Positions 31,829-40,759 of a DNA stretch of 64,000 bases are shown piece after piece. The stretch covers positions 62,001 to 126,000 of the forward strand of contig NZ_JAGQDE010000010.1 in NCBI RefSeq assembly GCF_018069755.1, in the 5' to 3' direction. Position 1 is the stretch's first letter, and every line of letters begins with the position of its first letter. A model generated the notes under the pieces. The model made no database searches. It worked only from the letters and a program-made list of their open reading frames with translations, and was not told the DNA's origin. The translations under genes were made by a program, and so were the position numbers. The DNA comes from Ideonella aquatica. GTDB taxonomy: Bacteria; Pseudomonadota; Gammaproteobacteria; Burkholderiales; Burkholderiaceae_C.

Positions 31829-33823
31829 ATGGCCACCACCCTCGAAGTCGTCCTGCTGTACCTGATCGCTGCCGTTGCCGGTGTGGTGGCGTGCCGCTCG
31901 CTGCGTCTGCCACCGATGCTGGGCTACCTGGCCGTGGGCGTCCTGATCGGGCCCAACGCGCTGGCGTTGGCCCGGGACTCGGCCGGTGTGAAGTACCTGG
32001 CCGAGTTTGGCGTGGTCTTTCTGATGTTCGTGATCGGGCTGGAGTTCAACCTGCCCAAGCTGCGCAGCATGCGCAAGCTGGTCTTCGGTCTGGGTCTGTG
32101 GCAGGTGGCGCTGACCATGCTGGGCGCGGTCATCGGCAATGTGCTGCTGGCGTGGGGCTTCGCGATGGTCGGCGTGGCCTGGGAGCTGGACTGGCCCGGT
32201 GCGCTGGTGCTGGGCAGCGCGGTGGCGATGTCGTCCACCGCCATCGTCGTGAAGATGATGGCCGAGCGGCTGGAGCTGGAGAGCGAGCACGGCAAGCGCG
32301 TGATGGGCGTGCTGCTGTTCCAGGATCTGGCGGTGGTGCCGCTGCTGGTGCTGATCCCGGCGCTGGGCGACAGTGGTCAGGACATGGCCCGCGCCATGGG
32401 CCTGGCGGTGCTCAAGGCTGGCGTGCTGCTGACCCTGCTGCTGGTGGGTGGCCAGCGCGTGATGCGCTGGTGGCTGACGCTGGTGGCGCGGCGCAAGAGC
32501 GAGGAGCTGTTTGTCCTGAACCTGCTGCTGATCACGCTGGGCCTGGCCTGGCTGACCGAGCACGCCGGCCTGAGCCTGGCGCTGGGCGCCTTTGTGGCCG
32601 GCATGCTGGTGGCCGAGACCGAGTACAAGCACCAGGTCGAGACCGACATCCGCCCCTTCCACGACGTGCTGCTGGGCCTGTTCTTCATCACCATCGGCAT
32701 GAAGCTCGACTGGCGCCCGGTGGCCGACCAGTGGCTGCTGGTGCTGCTGCTGACGATGGGCCCGGTGATCGCCAAGGCGGTGCTGGTGGCGCTGCTGGCG
32801 CGCGGCTTCGGCTCGGCGCCGGGGGTGGCCATCCGCACCGGCCTGTACCTGGCGCAGGCCGGCGAGTTCGGCTTCGTGCTGCTGACGCTCGGCGCCGAGC
32901 AGCAACTGATCGCCGCGCAGTGGCAGAGCCCGGTGCTGGCGGCCATGGTGCTGTCGATGCTGGCCACGCCCTTCGTGATCATGCACAGCGACCGCATTGT
33001 GATGCGCCTGTCGGCCAACGACTGGATGATGCAGTCGGTGGCGCTGACCACCATCGCCAAGAAGGCCATCCGCACCGAGAGCCACGTGATCATCTGCGGC
33101 TACGGCCGCAGCGGCCAGAACCTGGCGCGCATGCTGGCGCTGGAGCAGATCCCCTACATGGCGCTGGACCTCGACCCCGACCGCGTGCGTCAGGCCGCCG
33201 CCGCCGGCCAGAGCGTGGTCTTTGGCGACGCCGCGCGCCTGCAAAGCCTGATGGCCGCCGGCCTGGCGCGCGCCGCCGCGGTGGTGGTGACCTACCCCGA
33301 CACGCCCTCGGCGCTGAAGATCCTGCACCTGGTGGGCACCCACGCGCCCAAGGTGCCGGTGGTGGTGCGCACCATCGACGACAGCGATCTTGAAAAGCTG
33401 CGCGAGGCCGGCGCCACCGGCGTGGTGCCCGAGGCCATCGAGGGCTCGCTGATGCTGGCCAGCCACGCACTGGCGCTGGTGGGCGTGCCGATGCGCCGCG
33501 TGATCCGCCTGACGCGCGACGCCCGCGATGCGCGCTACGGCCTGCTGCGCGGCTACTTCCATGGCGCCGACGACGACACGGTGGAAGAGCTGCAGCAGGC
33601 CCGGCTGCACAGCGTGACGCTGCCGCCCGGCGCGAAGTGCCTGGGCAGCACGCTGGGCGATCAGGCGCTGGCGGTGCTGGAGGTCAATGTGGCTTCGGTG
33701 CGCCAGGCCGGCGGCCGGGTGCTTGAGCCCGACGACGCGCTGGTGCTGCACGCCGGCGACACGCTGGTGCTCTCGGGCCTGCCCGAGGCGCTGGCCGTGG
33801 CCGAGAAGAAGCTGCTGGGCTGA
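31829..33823 (+). CDS. CPA2 monovalent cation:proton antiporter, KefB/KefC/YbaL-like
   Basis: A 664-aa inner-membrane protein. A Na/H-exchanger domain of about 12 helices covers roughly 1-385: RLPPMLGYLAVGVLIGP, LAEFGVVFLMFVIGLEF and LAQAGEFGFVLLTLG are CPA2 blocks. A TrkA-N/RCK domain (about 415-540, HVIICGYGRSGQNLARML, a nucleotide-binding GxGxxG-like motif) and a TrkA-C domain (about 575-655) follow. It moves K+ or Na+ against protons and is gated by nucleotide or thiol ligands in known relatives. No KefF/KefG partner is adjacent. It is divergent from kdsD. Confidence 0.93.
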   Translation: MATTLEVVLLYLIAAVAGVVACRSLRLPPMLGYLAVGVLIGPNALALARDSAGVKYLAEFGVVFLMFVIGLEFNLPKLRSMRKLVFGLGLWQVALTMLGAVIGNVLLAWGFAMVGVAWELDWPGALVLGSAVAMSSTAIVVKMMAERLELESEHGKRVMGVLLFQDLAVVPLLVLIPALGDSGQDMARAMGLAVLKAGVLLTLLLVGGQRVMRWWLTLVARRKSEELFVLNLLLITLGLAWLTEHAGLSLALGAFVAGMLVAETEYKHQVETDIRPFHDVLLGLFFITIGMKLDWRPVADQWLLVLLLTMGPVIAKAVLVALLARGFGSAPGVAIRTGLYLAQAGEFGFVLLTLGAEQQLIAAQWQSPVLAAMVLSMLATPFVIMHSDRIVMRLSANDWMMQSVALTTIAKKAIRTESHVIICGYGRSGQNLARMLALEQIPYMALDLDPDRVRQAAAAGQSVVFGDAARLQSLMAAGLARAAAVVVTYPDTPSALKILHLVGTHAPKVPVVVRTIDDSDLEKLREAGATGVVPEAIEGSLMLASHALALVGVPMRRVIRLTRDARDARYGLLRGYFHGADDDTVEELQQARLHSVTLPPGAKCLGSTLGDQALAVLEVNVASVRQAGGRVLEPDDALVLHAGDTLVLSGLPEALAVAEKKLLG

Positions 33824-33837
33824 GTTGTTCGCCGGCC

Positions 33838-34320
33838 TCAGGCCACCGGCAGCCCGCGCTCCAGGTTCAGGCGCATGCGCTCGGCCATCACGGCACCGCA
33901 GGCGCGCAGGAACTCCAGCGCCAGCTCCGGCTGACGCGCGGACATTTCTTCAAAGCGGTTGCGGGTGAGCGCCCACACCGTGACGGCGCTCATCGCCTCG
34001 ACCTGGGCCATGCGCGGCGTGTCGCCGAACAGGCTGGGTTCACCGACCACCGCGCCCGGACGCAGGATGGCTACCGGCCGGCGCACCGGCCCGCCATCGG
34101 GCACATAGACCTGCAGCGTGCCCGACTCCAGCAGGTACAGCGCGCGGTCCATGTCCTGGTAGCGGATCACCACGTCGCCCGCGCGCAGCGTGTGCTGCTG
34201 CAGAAAACTGCCCAGCATCCGCCACTCGTCCTTGTTGAACCGCAGCCGAAGCGCGTCATCCGCGTTCAGCGACAACACCAGTTCACTCAGCTTGTCGATG
34301 TTCACCCGAGTCTCTCCCAT
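33838..34320 (-). CDS. Cyclic-nucleotide-binding (CAP_ED) domain protein without DNA-binding domain
   Basis: A 160-aa protein consisting of one cNMP-binding beta-roll (about 40-140): LRAGDVVIRYQDMDRALYLL, PGAVVGEPSLFGDTPRMAQV (a phosphate-binding-cassette-like loop with Gly-Glu and Arg) and a closing helix. Unlike CRP/FNR it lacks a C-terminal HTH and so cannot bind DNA itself. Stand-alone CAP_ED proteins probably sense a nucleotide and act on a partner; none is evident. It converges on the antiporter gene with 14 bp between. Confidence 0.82.
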   Translation of the reverse strand: MGETRVNIDKLSELVLSLNADDALRLRFNKDEWRMLGSFLQQHTLRAGDVVIRYQDMDRALYLLESGTLQVYVPDGGPVRRPVAILRPGAVVGEPSLFGDTPRMAQVEAMSAVTVWALTRNRFEEMSARQPELALEFLRACGAVMAERMRLNLERGLPVA

Positions 34321-34476
34321 CCATGGGTCGACCCCGCCCTCGCCGCGGGCCGACCGACCCGTCGATTATCCAGAGCGACGGGCCCGCGTCCATCGACCGC
34401 GCTGCCTTCCATCCCCCCAGGTTCGCCGTTGGTCGGTCCGGTGGTGACCGTCCGCGGCCGACGGCGGTGCGGGGCT

Positions 34477-34488
34477 TGACCCGGGTCA
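34477..34488. promoter_or_regulatory. Palindrome TGACCCGGGTCA before the GNAT gene
   Basis: A perfect 12-bp palindrome overlaps a TTGACC box (34476-34481) lying 30 bp before the GNAT start, with a weak CATACT further on. It may be an operator on the GNAT promoter. The regulator is unknown. Confidence 0.35.
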
Positions 34489-34511
34489 GGTCATCCACCG
34501 CATACTGGGCC

Positions 34512-35255
34512 ATGCCCACCGATCCCGCCGCCTTCACCGCCTGCCTCACGCTGCGCCGTCCGCTCGATGGCTTGGTCTACCGCTTCCGCCGCGTTGACCC
34601 CGACACCTTCGCCCGGGAGGACCGGCCCGAGCTCAGCTTGCGTCGCCACCCCATGCTGGGCTGGTCGATGCATGACCCGCTGAGCGGCGAGCTCACCGGC
34701 CGCCCCTGGGACGACGCGCAGCGCCATGCCCCCGGAGCGCCCGCGCCGGGCGTGTGGGTCAGCCGCCTGGGCGCGAAGAGCCATGTCTATGAGCTGACCC
34801 ACGGCGAGCCGCCGGCGGGTGAGGCAGAGCGCATCCGCATCCGTTTGGCGCAGCCGGGCGATCTGGCCGCCATCGCCGCCTTCGACGCCTTCAACGGCGA
34901 CCGCGCCGCCGAGGTGGCCGCCGCCACCTGCCTGGTCGCGCTGGATGGCACCGGTCAAGTGGCCGGCTATGCCTCATGGACGCCGCGCGGCCTGCTCGGT
35001 CAGCCCTTCCTGGCCTACCTGTGCGTGCGCCCCGAGGCCCGCCGCCAGGGCCACGCCACGTCGCTACTGCAGGCGGTGCAGCAGCAGGCGCGCGGCCGCT
35101 GGCTGCTGTCGTCGACGGAGGACTGGTGTGCGCCGATGCAGACGCTGTTCCAGCGCCTGGGCTGGGCGCGTTGCGGCGCGCTGCTGGGCATCAACCGGGA
35201 TGGCTCGGCGGAGTGGTTCTACCGGGTGGCGCTGGCAGCGCGGGGACGAGGGTGA
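34512..35255 (+). CDS. GNAT-family N-acetyltransferase
   Basis: A 247-aa protein; the ATG at 34512 starts MPTDPAAFTACLTLRRPLDG, whereas the frame further upstream lies in intergenic sequence. The C-terminal half (about 105-240) is a GNAT fold: IRLAQPGDLAAIAAFDAF opens it, and AYLCVRPEARRQGHATSLL is motif A with the acetyl-CoA pyrophosphate loop (RRQGHA). The N-terminal about 100 residues have no domain I recognise. The acceptor is unknown. Confidence 0.85.
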   Translation: MPTDPAAFTACLTLRRPLDGLVYRFRRVDPDTFAREDRPELSLRRHPMLGWSMHDPLSGELTGRPWDDAQRHAPGAPAPGVWVSRLGAKSHVYELTHGEPPAGEAERIRIRLAQPGDLAAIAAFDAFNGDRAAEVAAATCLVALDGTGQVAGYASWTPRGLLGQPFLAYLCVRPEARRQGHATSLLQAVQQQARGRWLLSSTEDWCAPMQTLFQRLGWARCGALLGINRDGSAEWFYRVALAARGRG

Positions 35256-35271
35256 CGCCACCCCCGGCGCC

Positions 35272-35970
35272 TCACTGCCGATCGGCCGTCCCGATGCCGT
35301 GCAGCGCAGCAGCGACGAGCTGCTCGGTGCGTGAGATGTGCGTCTGCAGCAGGGCCACCGCCTTCGCAGCATCGCGTGCGACCACCGCACCCAGCAACTG
35401 CTGGTGCTCGTCGTGCTTGCGCCGGGGCTGCGTGCGGTGGCGCGCGGCCCAGCGCCGGTAGCGCTCGGCGTTGTCGAACAGCACGTCGGCCAGGTCCAGC
35501 AGCAGCGGCGAGGTGCAGGCGGCGTACAGGCTCATGTGGAAGGCGCGGTGGCGGGCTGACCAGTCGTCGTCCAGCGGACGAGCCTCCTGACCCATGCGCC
35601 GCTCGGCCAGCGCCAGCGCGTGCGCCGCGGCGACGGCCTGGGCTTCCCAGGCATCGTCGCCATGGGCGATCGCGTCGCGCAGTGCCTCGCACTCCACCAA
35701 CTGACGCACCCGCGCCAGGTCGCTGACGCCTTCGGCGGTGAGCGGCGCGACGCGAAAGCCGCGGTTCTCGAGCATGCGCACCAGACCCTGCCCCGACAGC
35801 CGGTTCAGTGCCTCCCGGATCGGGCTGCTGCTGACGGCAAAGCGCCGGGTCAGGTCCTCGACGCGCAGGCGCGCACCAGCCTCGAACTCGCCACGCACGA
35901 TGGCGCGGCGCAGGTCGCGGTAGGCGCGCTCCGCCAGGGAGGCGGCGCTGTCGCTGGGCTCCTCGCTCAT
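35272..35970 (-). CDS. GntR-family regulator of the FCD (FadR) subgroup
   Basis: A 232-aa regulator. The N-terminal winged HTH covers about 10-75 (LRRAIVRGEFEAGARLRVED, FAVSSSPIREALNRLSGQGLV, NRGFRVAPLT). The C-terminal FCD all-helical domain has metal-ligand-type His residues (RHRAFHMSLYAAC; DEHQQLLGAV; LLQTHISRT). It is divergent from a catabolic operon, and the dyad at 36048-36059 in the shared promoter region fits an FCD operator. It probably represses that operon until its substrate binds. Confidence 0.93.
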   Translation of the reverse strand: MSEEPSDSAASLAERAYRDLRRAIVRGEFEAGARLRVEDLTRRFAVSSSPIREALNRLSGQGLVRMLENRGFRVAPLTAEGVSDLARVRQLVECEALRDAIAHGDDAWEAQAVAAAHALALAERRMGQEARPLDDDWSARHRAFHMSLYAACTSPLLLDLADVLFDNAERYRRWAARHRTQPRRKHDEHQQLLGAVVARDAAKAVALLQTHISRTEQLVAAALHGIGTADRQ

Positions 35971-36011
35971 GGCCGGATTGTCGTCCAGGTCGTTTCGCCC
36001 TCACCGCGGGT

Positions 36012-36059
36012 TTGTGCTCATGGATGCTTTTGTGCATAAAAAATAGAGTTGTGGACAAC
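36012..36059 (+). promoter_or_regulatory. Promoter and GntR-type operator of the catabolic operon
   Basis: TTGTGC (36012-36017) and CATAAA (36035-36040) are spaced by 17 bp. Just downstream GTTGT-GG-ACAAC (36048-36059) is a perfect palindrome of the TTGT-N2-ACAA form that many FCD-type GntR proteins bind, placed where it would block initiation. It lies 28 bp before the FAH-family start codon and faces the divergent GntR gene. Confidence 0.6.
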
Positions 36060-36086
36060 GCGGTCCGTTGACCGGCAGGAGCCAAG

Positions 36087-36947
36087 ATGAAGCTGTTGTC
36101 CTACCTGAACGGGAACCATGAAGACTGGGGTGTGGTTCTGGGCGACGGCGTCGCCTCGCTGGCGCAGCGCAGCGGCTGCGCGACGCTGGCCGAGTTCGTC
36201 GGCAGCCCGGCCTGGGAGCGGCGCGACGCGCTGGTGGCCGGCCTGCAGGCCGAGCGGCCGCTGGCCGGGCTGCACTACCTGCCGGTGATTCCGCGGCCGG
36301 AGAAGATCGTCTGCGCGGTGCGCAACTACATGGACCACCACCAGGAGGTGCTGGCCGCCGGCATGCAACGCGAGCTGTCCGACTTTCCGCCGATCTTCCT
36401 GCGCGTCTGGCGCTCGCAGACCGCGCACGAGGCGCCCATCGTGCGGCCCCGGGTGTCCGAGAGCCTGGACTGGGAGGGCGAGCTGGCGGTGATCATTGGC
36501 CGCGGCGGGCGCGACATCCCCGAGGCCCAGGCCTGGGACCATGTGGCCGGCTACAGCGTCTACAACGACGGCAGCGTGCGCGAGTGGCAGTTCCACGCCA
36601 AGCAGATCGCCTCGGGCAAGAACTTCGAGTCCACCGGCGGCTTCGGGCCCTGGATGGTCACCGCCGACGAGATCGCGCCGGGCCGCCAGCTGAAGCTGGA
36701 GACGCGGCTCAACGGCGAGACCATCCAGTCCAGCCACACCGGCCACATGATCTTCCCGATCCCGCGGCTGATCGCCTACGCGTCCACCATCTTCACGCTG
36801 GTGCCGGGCGACGTGATCATCACCGGCACGCCGGCCGGCGTGGGCTGGTCGCGCAAGCCGCAGCGCTTCATGAAACACGGCGATGTGTGCGAGGTCGAGA
36901 TCGAGGCCATCGGCACCCTGCGCAACCCGATCGTCGACCAGGCCTGA
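36087..36947 (+). CDS. Fumarylacetoacetate hydrolase-family protein
   Basis: A 286-aa FAH-fold enzyme. The metal-binding residues are the Glu pair in LDWEGELAVIIGRGG (about 128-142) and the Asp in YNDGSVREWQ, with the typical TPAGVG (TGTPAGVGW) near the end. Members cleave or hydrate beta-diketo acids such as acylpyruvates or 2-oxo-hept-enedioates in aromatic degradation. It is the first gene of the GntR-controlled operon, so I infer hydrolysis of a ring-cleavage product. The start follows AGGAG (GGCAGGAGCC) by 7 nt. Confidence 0.9.
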   Translation: MKLLSYLNGNHEDWGVVLGDGVASLAQRSGCATLAEFVGSPAWERRDALVAGLQAERPLAGLHYLPVIPRPEKIVCAVRNYMDHHQEVLAAGMQRELSDFPPIFLRVWRSQTAHEAPIVRPRVSESLDWEGELAVIIGRGGRDIPEAQAWDHVAGYSVYNDGSVREWQFHAKQIASGKNFESTGGFGPWMVTADEIAPGRQLKLETRLNGETIQSSHTGHMIFPIPRLIAYASTIFTLVPGDVIITGTPAGVGWSRKPQRFMKHGDVCEVEIEAIGTLRNPIVDQA

Positions 36948-36971
36948 GCGGCCCGCACCAAGGACGCCACC

Positions 36972-37550
36972 ATGTCGCTGATCGAGATCCGCAAACGCAG
37001 CCTGACCATCGAGACCATCCACCACGAGGGCGGGCCACAGGCCGCGGTGCCGCTGAAGCTGGCCGCTGCCTGCGCGGTGATCCGCAACCCCTACGCCGGC
37101 CGCTACGAAGAAGACCTGCTGCCCTTCATGGCCGAGTTGCGTTCCCTCGGCACGCTGCTGGCCACCGAGCTGGTCGAGACCCTGGGGCGCGACCAGGTCG
37201 AGGTCTACAGCAAGGCCGCCATCGTCGGCGTCAATGGTGAGCTCGAGCATGCGGCCGTCTGGCACGAGGCCGGCGGCTGGGCGATGCGCGAGGTGCTGGG
37301 CCAGCCCAAGGCGATCGTGCCCGCGGCCAAGGCCGTGGCGGCCACCGGCTACCGGCTGATGGTGCCGCTGCACTACATCCATGCCTGCTATGTGCGCAGC
37401 CACTTCAACACCATGGAGATCGGCATCCAGGACGCCCCGCGACCCGACGAGATCCTCTTTGCTCTGGTCATGGGCACCGGCGGGCGTGTGCACGCGCGCC
37501 TGGGCGGCCTGACCAAGGCGCAGGTCTCGGTGCACGATGGCCAGCGCTGA
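36972..37550 (+). CDS. DUF1185 (amino acid synthesis family) protein
   Basis: A 192-aa protein of the PF06684 family: IRKRSLTIETIHHEGGP opens it, with CAVIRNPYAGRYEEDL and a C-terminal LVMGTGGRVHARLGG. The biochemical role of the family is not established despite its name; members are repeatedly found in catabolic operons with FAH and amidohydrolase genes. It lies 24 bp after the FAH gene and overlaps the next gene by 14 bp if the latter's first ATG is used. Confidence 0.85.
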   Translation: MSLIEIRKRSLTIETIHHEGGPQAAVPLKLAAACAVIRNPYAGRYEEDLLPFMAELRSLGTLLATELVETLGRDQVEVYSKAAIVGVNGELEHAAVWHEAGGWAMREVLGQPKAIVPAAKAVAATGYRLMVPLHYIHACYVRSHFNTMEIGIQDAPRPDEILFALVMGTGGRVHARLGGLTKAQVSVHDGQR

Positions 37551-38550
37551 CGCGGGCACGATGCGCGCGATCCGTGTGCACACCCCCGGCGGCCCCGAGG
37601 CGCTGGTGGTCGAGGACCTGCCCACGCCCGTGCCGGCGCCCGGCGAGGTGCGGGTGCGTGCCGAGGTCATCGGCGTCGGCCGTCCCGACGTGCTGATCCG
37701 CCAGGGCACCTACAAGTGGATGCCGCCGCTGCCGGCCGTGCCCGGCGCCGAGCTGGTGGGCATCGTCGAGGCGCTGGGCGATGGCGCACCGCGCGAACTT
37801 CTGGGCCAGCGCGTGCTGGTGAGTGCGCGCGAGCTGCCGCAGCGCGGTGGCTGCTATGCCGAGGCGATCTGCGTGCCGGCCAGCGCGCCCTTCGTGTTGC
37901 CCGAGCGCATCGCACCGGCCGATGCGGCCAGCCTGCCCAACGTGCAGCTGGCACTGGCGCTGATGCAGTGTGCGGGCGGTGCCCCGGTAGGCAGCGTGCT
38001 GATTCCCGGCGCCGCCGGAGGCGTCGGCTCGGCGCTCACCCAGGTGGCGCGCGCCAAAGGCGCCCGCGTCTTCGGCACCGCGCGCGGCGAGGCCAAGCGC
38101 CGCTTCGCGCTGGACAACGGCGCCGAGGCGATCGTCGCCGCCGACCCCGCCGCGCTGGCCGACGACGTGCGTGCGCTGACCGGTGGCCGCGGCGTCGACA
38201 TGGCCTTCGACCACCTGGGCGGCGAGTGGCTCACCGCCGGCCTGCATGCGCTGGCGCCGATGGGCATGCTGGTGTCCTACAACCTGGTGCTGGGCTTTCC
38301 TCAGCGCGAGACGCTGAAGGAGATGCGTGCGCTGCTGGGCCGCAGCCTGGCGCTGCGCACCTTCTCGATGCACACCTACGACGAGCTGCCGGCGCAGCGC
38401 CGCGCTCTGCTCGAGGAGGCCATCGCCTTGATGGCCGCCGGCCGGGTGAAGGCACCGCCCACGCTGTCGCTGCCGATGGCCCAGGTGCGCCAGGCCCATG
38501 AGCTGCTCGACCGCGGCGACGTGCTCGGCAAGCTCGTCCTCGTTCCCTGA
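37537..38550 (+). CDS. NAD(P)H:quinone oxidoreductase-type MDR enzyme
   Basis: A 337-aa zinc-free medium-chain dehydrogenase/reductase. RAIRVHTPGGPEALVVEDLP is the quinone-reductase opening; the nucleotide-binding motif is PGAAGGVGSALTQVARAKGA (about 152-171, AxxGGVG form). The zinc ligands of alcohol dehydrogenases are absent. It reduces a quinone or enone with NADPH, which fits the aromatic pathway context. Two starts are possible: ATG 37537, overlapping the upstream gene, and ATG 37561, which matches the family N-terminus better; neither has a strong ribosome site. Confidence 0.88.
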   Translation: MASADAGTMRAIRVHTPGGPEALVVEDLPTPVPAPGEVRVRAEVIGVGRPDVLIRQGTYKWMPPLPAVPGAELVGIVEALGDGAPRELLGQRVLVSARELPQRGGCYAEAICVPASAPFVLPERIAPADAASLPNVQLALALMQCAGGAPVGSVLIPGAAGGVGSALTQVARAKGARVFGTARGEAKRRFALDNGAEAIVAADPAALADDVRALTGGRGVDMAFDHLGGEWLTAGLHALAPMGMLVSYNLVLGFPQRETLKEMRALLGRSLALRTFSMHTYDELPAQRRALLEEAIALMAAGRVKAPPTLSLPMAQVRQAHELLDRGDVLGKLVLVP

Positions 38551-38572
38551 CACCGTTCTCCCGGAGGCCCCG

Positions 38573-39118
38573 ATGCCCACGTCCTACGCGCCCCGTCTCG
38601 CCCACATGGGCATCGCCTGCTTCGACATCGAGCGGATGATCGACTTCTACACCTCGGTGTTCGACCTGCAGCTCACCGACCGCGGCGTGGGCTTCACCTT
38701 CCCCTACCCGCTGGCCTTCATGAGCGCGCGCTCGGACCAGCACCACCAGGTGGCGCTGGCGCAGAACCGGCCGGCCGGCTCGGCCAGCACGATCATGCAG
38801 GTCTCGTTCAAGGTCGACACGATTGACGCGCTGCGCGAAGCGCGCCGGCGCGCGCTGGACAAGGGCGCCACCGGGATGCGCGGCCTGAACCATGCCAACG
38901 CGCTGTCGATCTACTGCCTGGACCCCGAGGGCAACACGCTGGAGGTCTACCTCGACACGCCTTGGTATGTGACGCAGCCGCACGGCGATCCGCTGGATCT
39001 GGACCGTCCGGACGAGGAGATCTGGGCCGAGACCGAGCGCATCGCCAAGGCCGACCCCACCTTCATGCCGCAGGCCGAGTGGGCCGCGCGCTTCGAGGCC
39101 CGCCAGCGAGCGCTCTGA
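38573..39118 (+). CDS. VOC-superfamily (glyoxalase/extradiol dioxygenase-like) protein
   Basis: A 181-aa protein, start ATG 38573 after CGGAGG. It opens APRLAHMGIACFDIERMIDFYTSVF, the first beta-alpha-beta module with its metal His; a second His lies in DQHHQVALAQ and the Glu in GNTLEVYLDTP. This His-His-Glu set is that of type I extradiol dioxygenases or glyoxalases. In this operon an extradiol ring-cleavage or lyase role is a reasonable inference. It sits 22 bp after the quinone reductase and 1 bp before the hydroxylase. Confidence 0.85.
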   Translation: MPTSYAPRLAHMGIACFDIERMIDFYTSVFDLQLTDRGVGFTFPYPLAFMSARSDQHHQVALAQNRPAGSASTIMQVSFKVDTIDALREARRRALDKGATGMRGLNHANALSIYCLDPEGNTLEVYLDTPWYVTQPHGDPLDLDRPDEEIWAETERIAKADPTFMPQAEWAARFEARQRAL

Positions 39119-39119
39119 G

Positions 39120-40721
39120 GTGACGTCGTTCGCTGCATCGCGGCACGCCGATGTGCTGGTCATCGGCCTGGGGCCCACCGGTGCCACGCTGGCCGGCTTG
39201 CTGGCCCGGCGTGGCCTGCGCGTGGCGGTGTTTGATCGCCTGCCCGACCTGTACCCGCTGCCGCGGGCGATCGGGCTGGACCACGAGGCGCTGCGCATCT
39301 GGCAATCGCTGGGCCTGGCTGAGGCGCTGGCGCCGCACATCGCGCCCTACCGCCCCAGCGAGTACCGCGGCGTCAGCGGGCAACTGATCAAGCGGCTGGA
39401 CATGGCGCCACCCCCGCACCAGCTGGGCTGGGCGCCGAACTGGGTCTTCGACCAGCCGGCGGTGGAGCGGGTGCTGCGCCAGCACCTGGCCGCCCAGGAG
39501 AACGTGCACATCGGCCTGGCGCATGAGGTGCTCACGCTGGACGACGCGGGCGGCGGTGTCACGGCCACGGTGCGCGACGCCACCGGCCACACCAGCACCT
39601 GGACCGCGGCCTATGCCGTGGCCTGCGATGGCGGCGCCAGCCCGGTGCGCAAGCGGCTGGGCATCACGCTGGAGGACCTGCAGTTCGACGAGCCCTGGCT
39701 GGTGGTCGATGCCCATGTGCGGCCGGACAAGCTGGCCGAGCTGCCGCAGACCCAGGTGCAGTACTGCGAACCCGCGCGGCCCAGCACCTTCGTCGTCGGC
39801 CCGGGCACCCACCGTCGCTGGGAGCTGATGCTGCTGCCCGGCGAGCCGCTGCACGAGCAGTGGCCCGAAGAGACGCTGTGGCCGCTGCTGGCCCGCTGGA
39901 TCCGCCCGGGCGAGGCCACGCTGTGGCGCGCCGCGGCCTACCGCTTCCACGGTCTGGTCGCGCAGCGCTGGCGCGCCGGCCGCATCCTGCTGGCGGGCGA
40001 CGCGGCGCACATGACGCCGCCCTTCATGGCCCAGGGCATGGTGCAGGGCCTGCGCGACGCCGCCAACCTCGCCTGGAAGCTGGAACGCGTGCTGCGCTAC
40101 AGCGCGCCAGAGGCCCTGCTCGACAGCTACGAGACCGAGCGCCGCCCGCATGTGGTGGCCACCACCCGCGCGGCAATGGCGCTGGGCCGCGTGATCTGCG
40201 AACGCGACCCGGTGAAGGCCGCCGAGCGCGACGCGCGCCTGCTGGCCGAACACGGCGGCACCGTGCCCACCACCGTGCGCCAATCGATGCTGCCCGATCT
40301 GTCAGCCGGCCTGATCGCCGCCGGCAGCCCCGGCGCGGGCAGCCTGTTTCCGCAGCCGCGCGTGCGCAGCGTGCCCGACGGTGACACGGGCTGGCTGGAC
40401 GATGTGGGCGGTGGCGGCGTGCGTGTGCTGGCTGGCGACGACGCCCTCACGCCTGCCGACGTCAGGGCCTTCGAGGAAGCACTCTCGCCGCTGCAAGGCC
40501 GCCTGCTGCGCCTCATCGACCCGGCGGTCGACAGCGCGCCGGCCGAGCCGGGGCTGTTGATCGCCGAGGAGCAGTCCCTGCTGGTCGATTGGCTGCGTGG
40601 CCTGGGCGCGCGCTTCGCCATCGTCCGGCCTGACCACCAGGTCTACGCCACCGCGGCGAGCGTCCCCGGCGCCCTGAGGCACCTGGCCGAACTCGCCGCC
40701 GCCATCGGTTTCGGTCGCTGA
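39120..40721 (+). CDS. FAD-dependent aromatic hydroxylase, MhpA/PheA-like
   Basis: A 533-aa class A flavoprotein monooxygenase starting with GTG 1 bp after the previous stop. The FAD motif VLVIGLGPTGATLAGLLARRG is near residue 12-32 (GxGxxG), the DG motif is AVACDGGASPVRKRLG, and the GD motif is GRILLAGDAAHMTPPFMAQGM. The family hydroxylates phenolic acids, for example 3-(3-hydroxyphenyl)propionate or resorcinol. The C-terminal about 120 residues form a thioredoxin-like extension found in the same group. With the VOC and FAH genes it would give hydroxylation, ring cleavage and hydrolysis; the substrate is unknown. Confidence 0.9.
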   Translation: MTSFAASRHADVLVIGLGPTGATLAGLLARRGLRVAVFDRLPDLYPLPRAIGLDHEALRIWQSLGLAEALAPHIAPYRPSEYRGVSGQLIKRLDMAPPPHQLGWAPNWVFDQPAVERVLRQHLAAQENVHIGLAHEVLTLDDAGGGVTATVRDATGHTSTWTAAYAVACDGGASPVRKRLGITLEDLQFDEPWLVVDAHVRPDKLAELPQTQVQYCEPARPSTFVVGPGTHRRWELMLLPGEPLHEQWPEETLWPLLARWIRPGEATLWRAAAYRFHGLVAQRWRAGRILLAGDAAHMTPPFMAQGMVQGLRDAANLAWKLERVLRYSAPEALLDSYETERRPHVVATTRAAMALGRVICERDPVKAAERDARLLAEHGGTVPTTVRQSMLPDLSAGLIAAGSPGAGSLFPQPRVRSVPDGDTGWLDDVGGGGVRVLAGDDALTPADVRAFEEALSPLQGRLLRLIDPAVDSAPAEPGLLIAEEQSLLVDWLRGLGARFAIVRPDHQVYATAASVPGALRHLAELAAAIGFGR

Positions 40722-40759
40722 GGCCGGACCCCGTTCCACCACCACACGCAGGAGACACC

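Noticed and set aside
31826-33751. 641-aa minus-strand frame opposite the antiporter gene
   Set aside because: It is Gln/His-rich antisense noise over a clear CPA2 antiporter.
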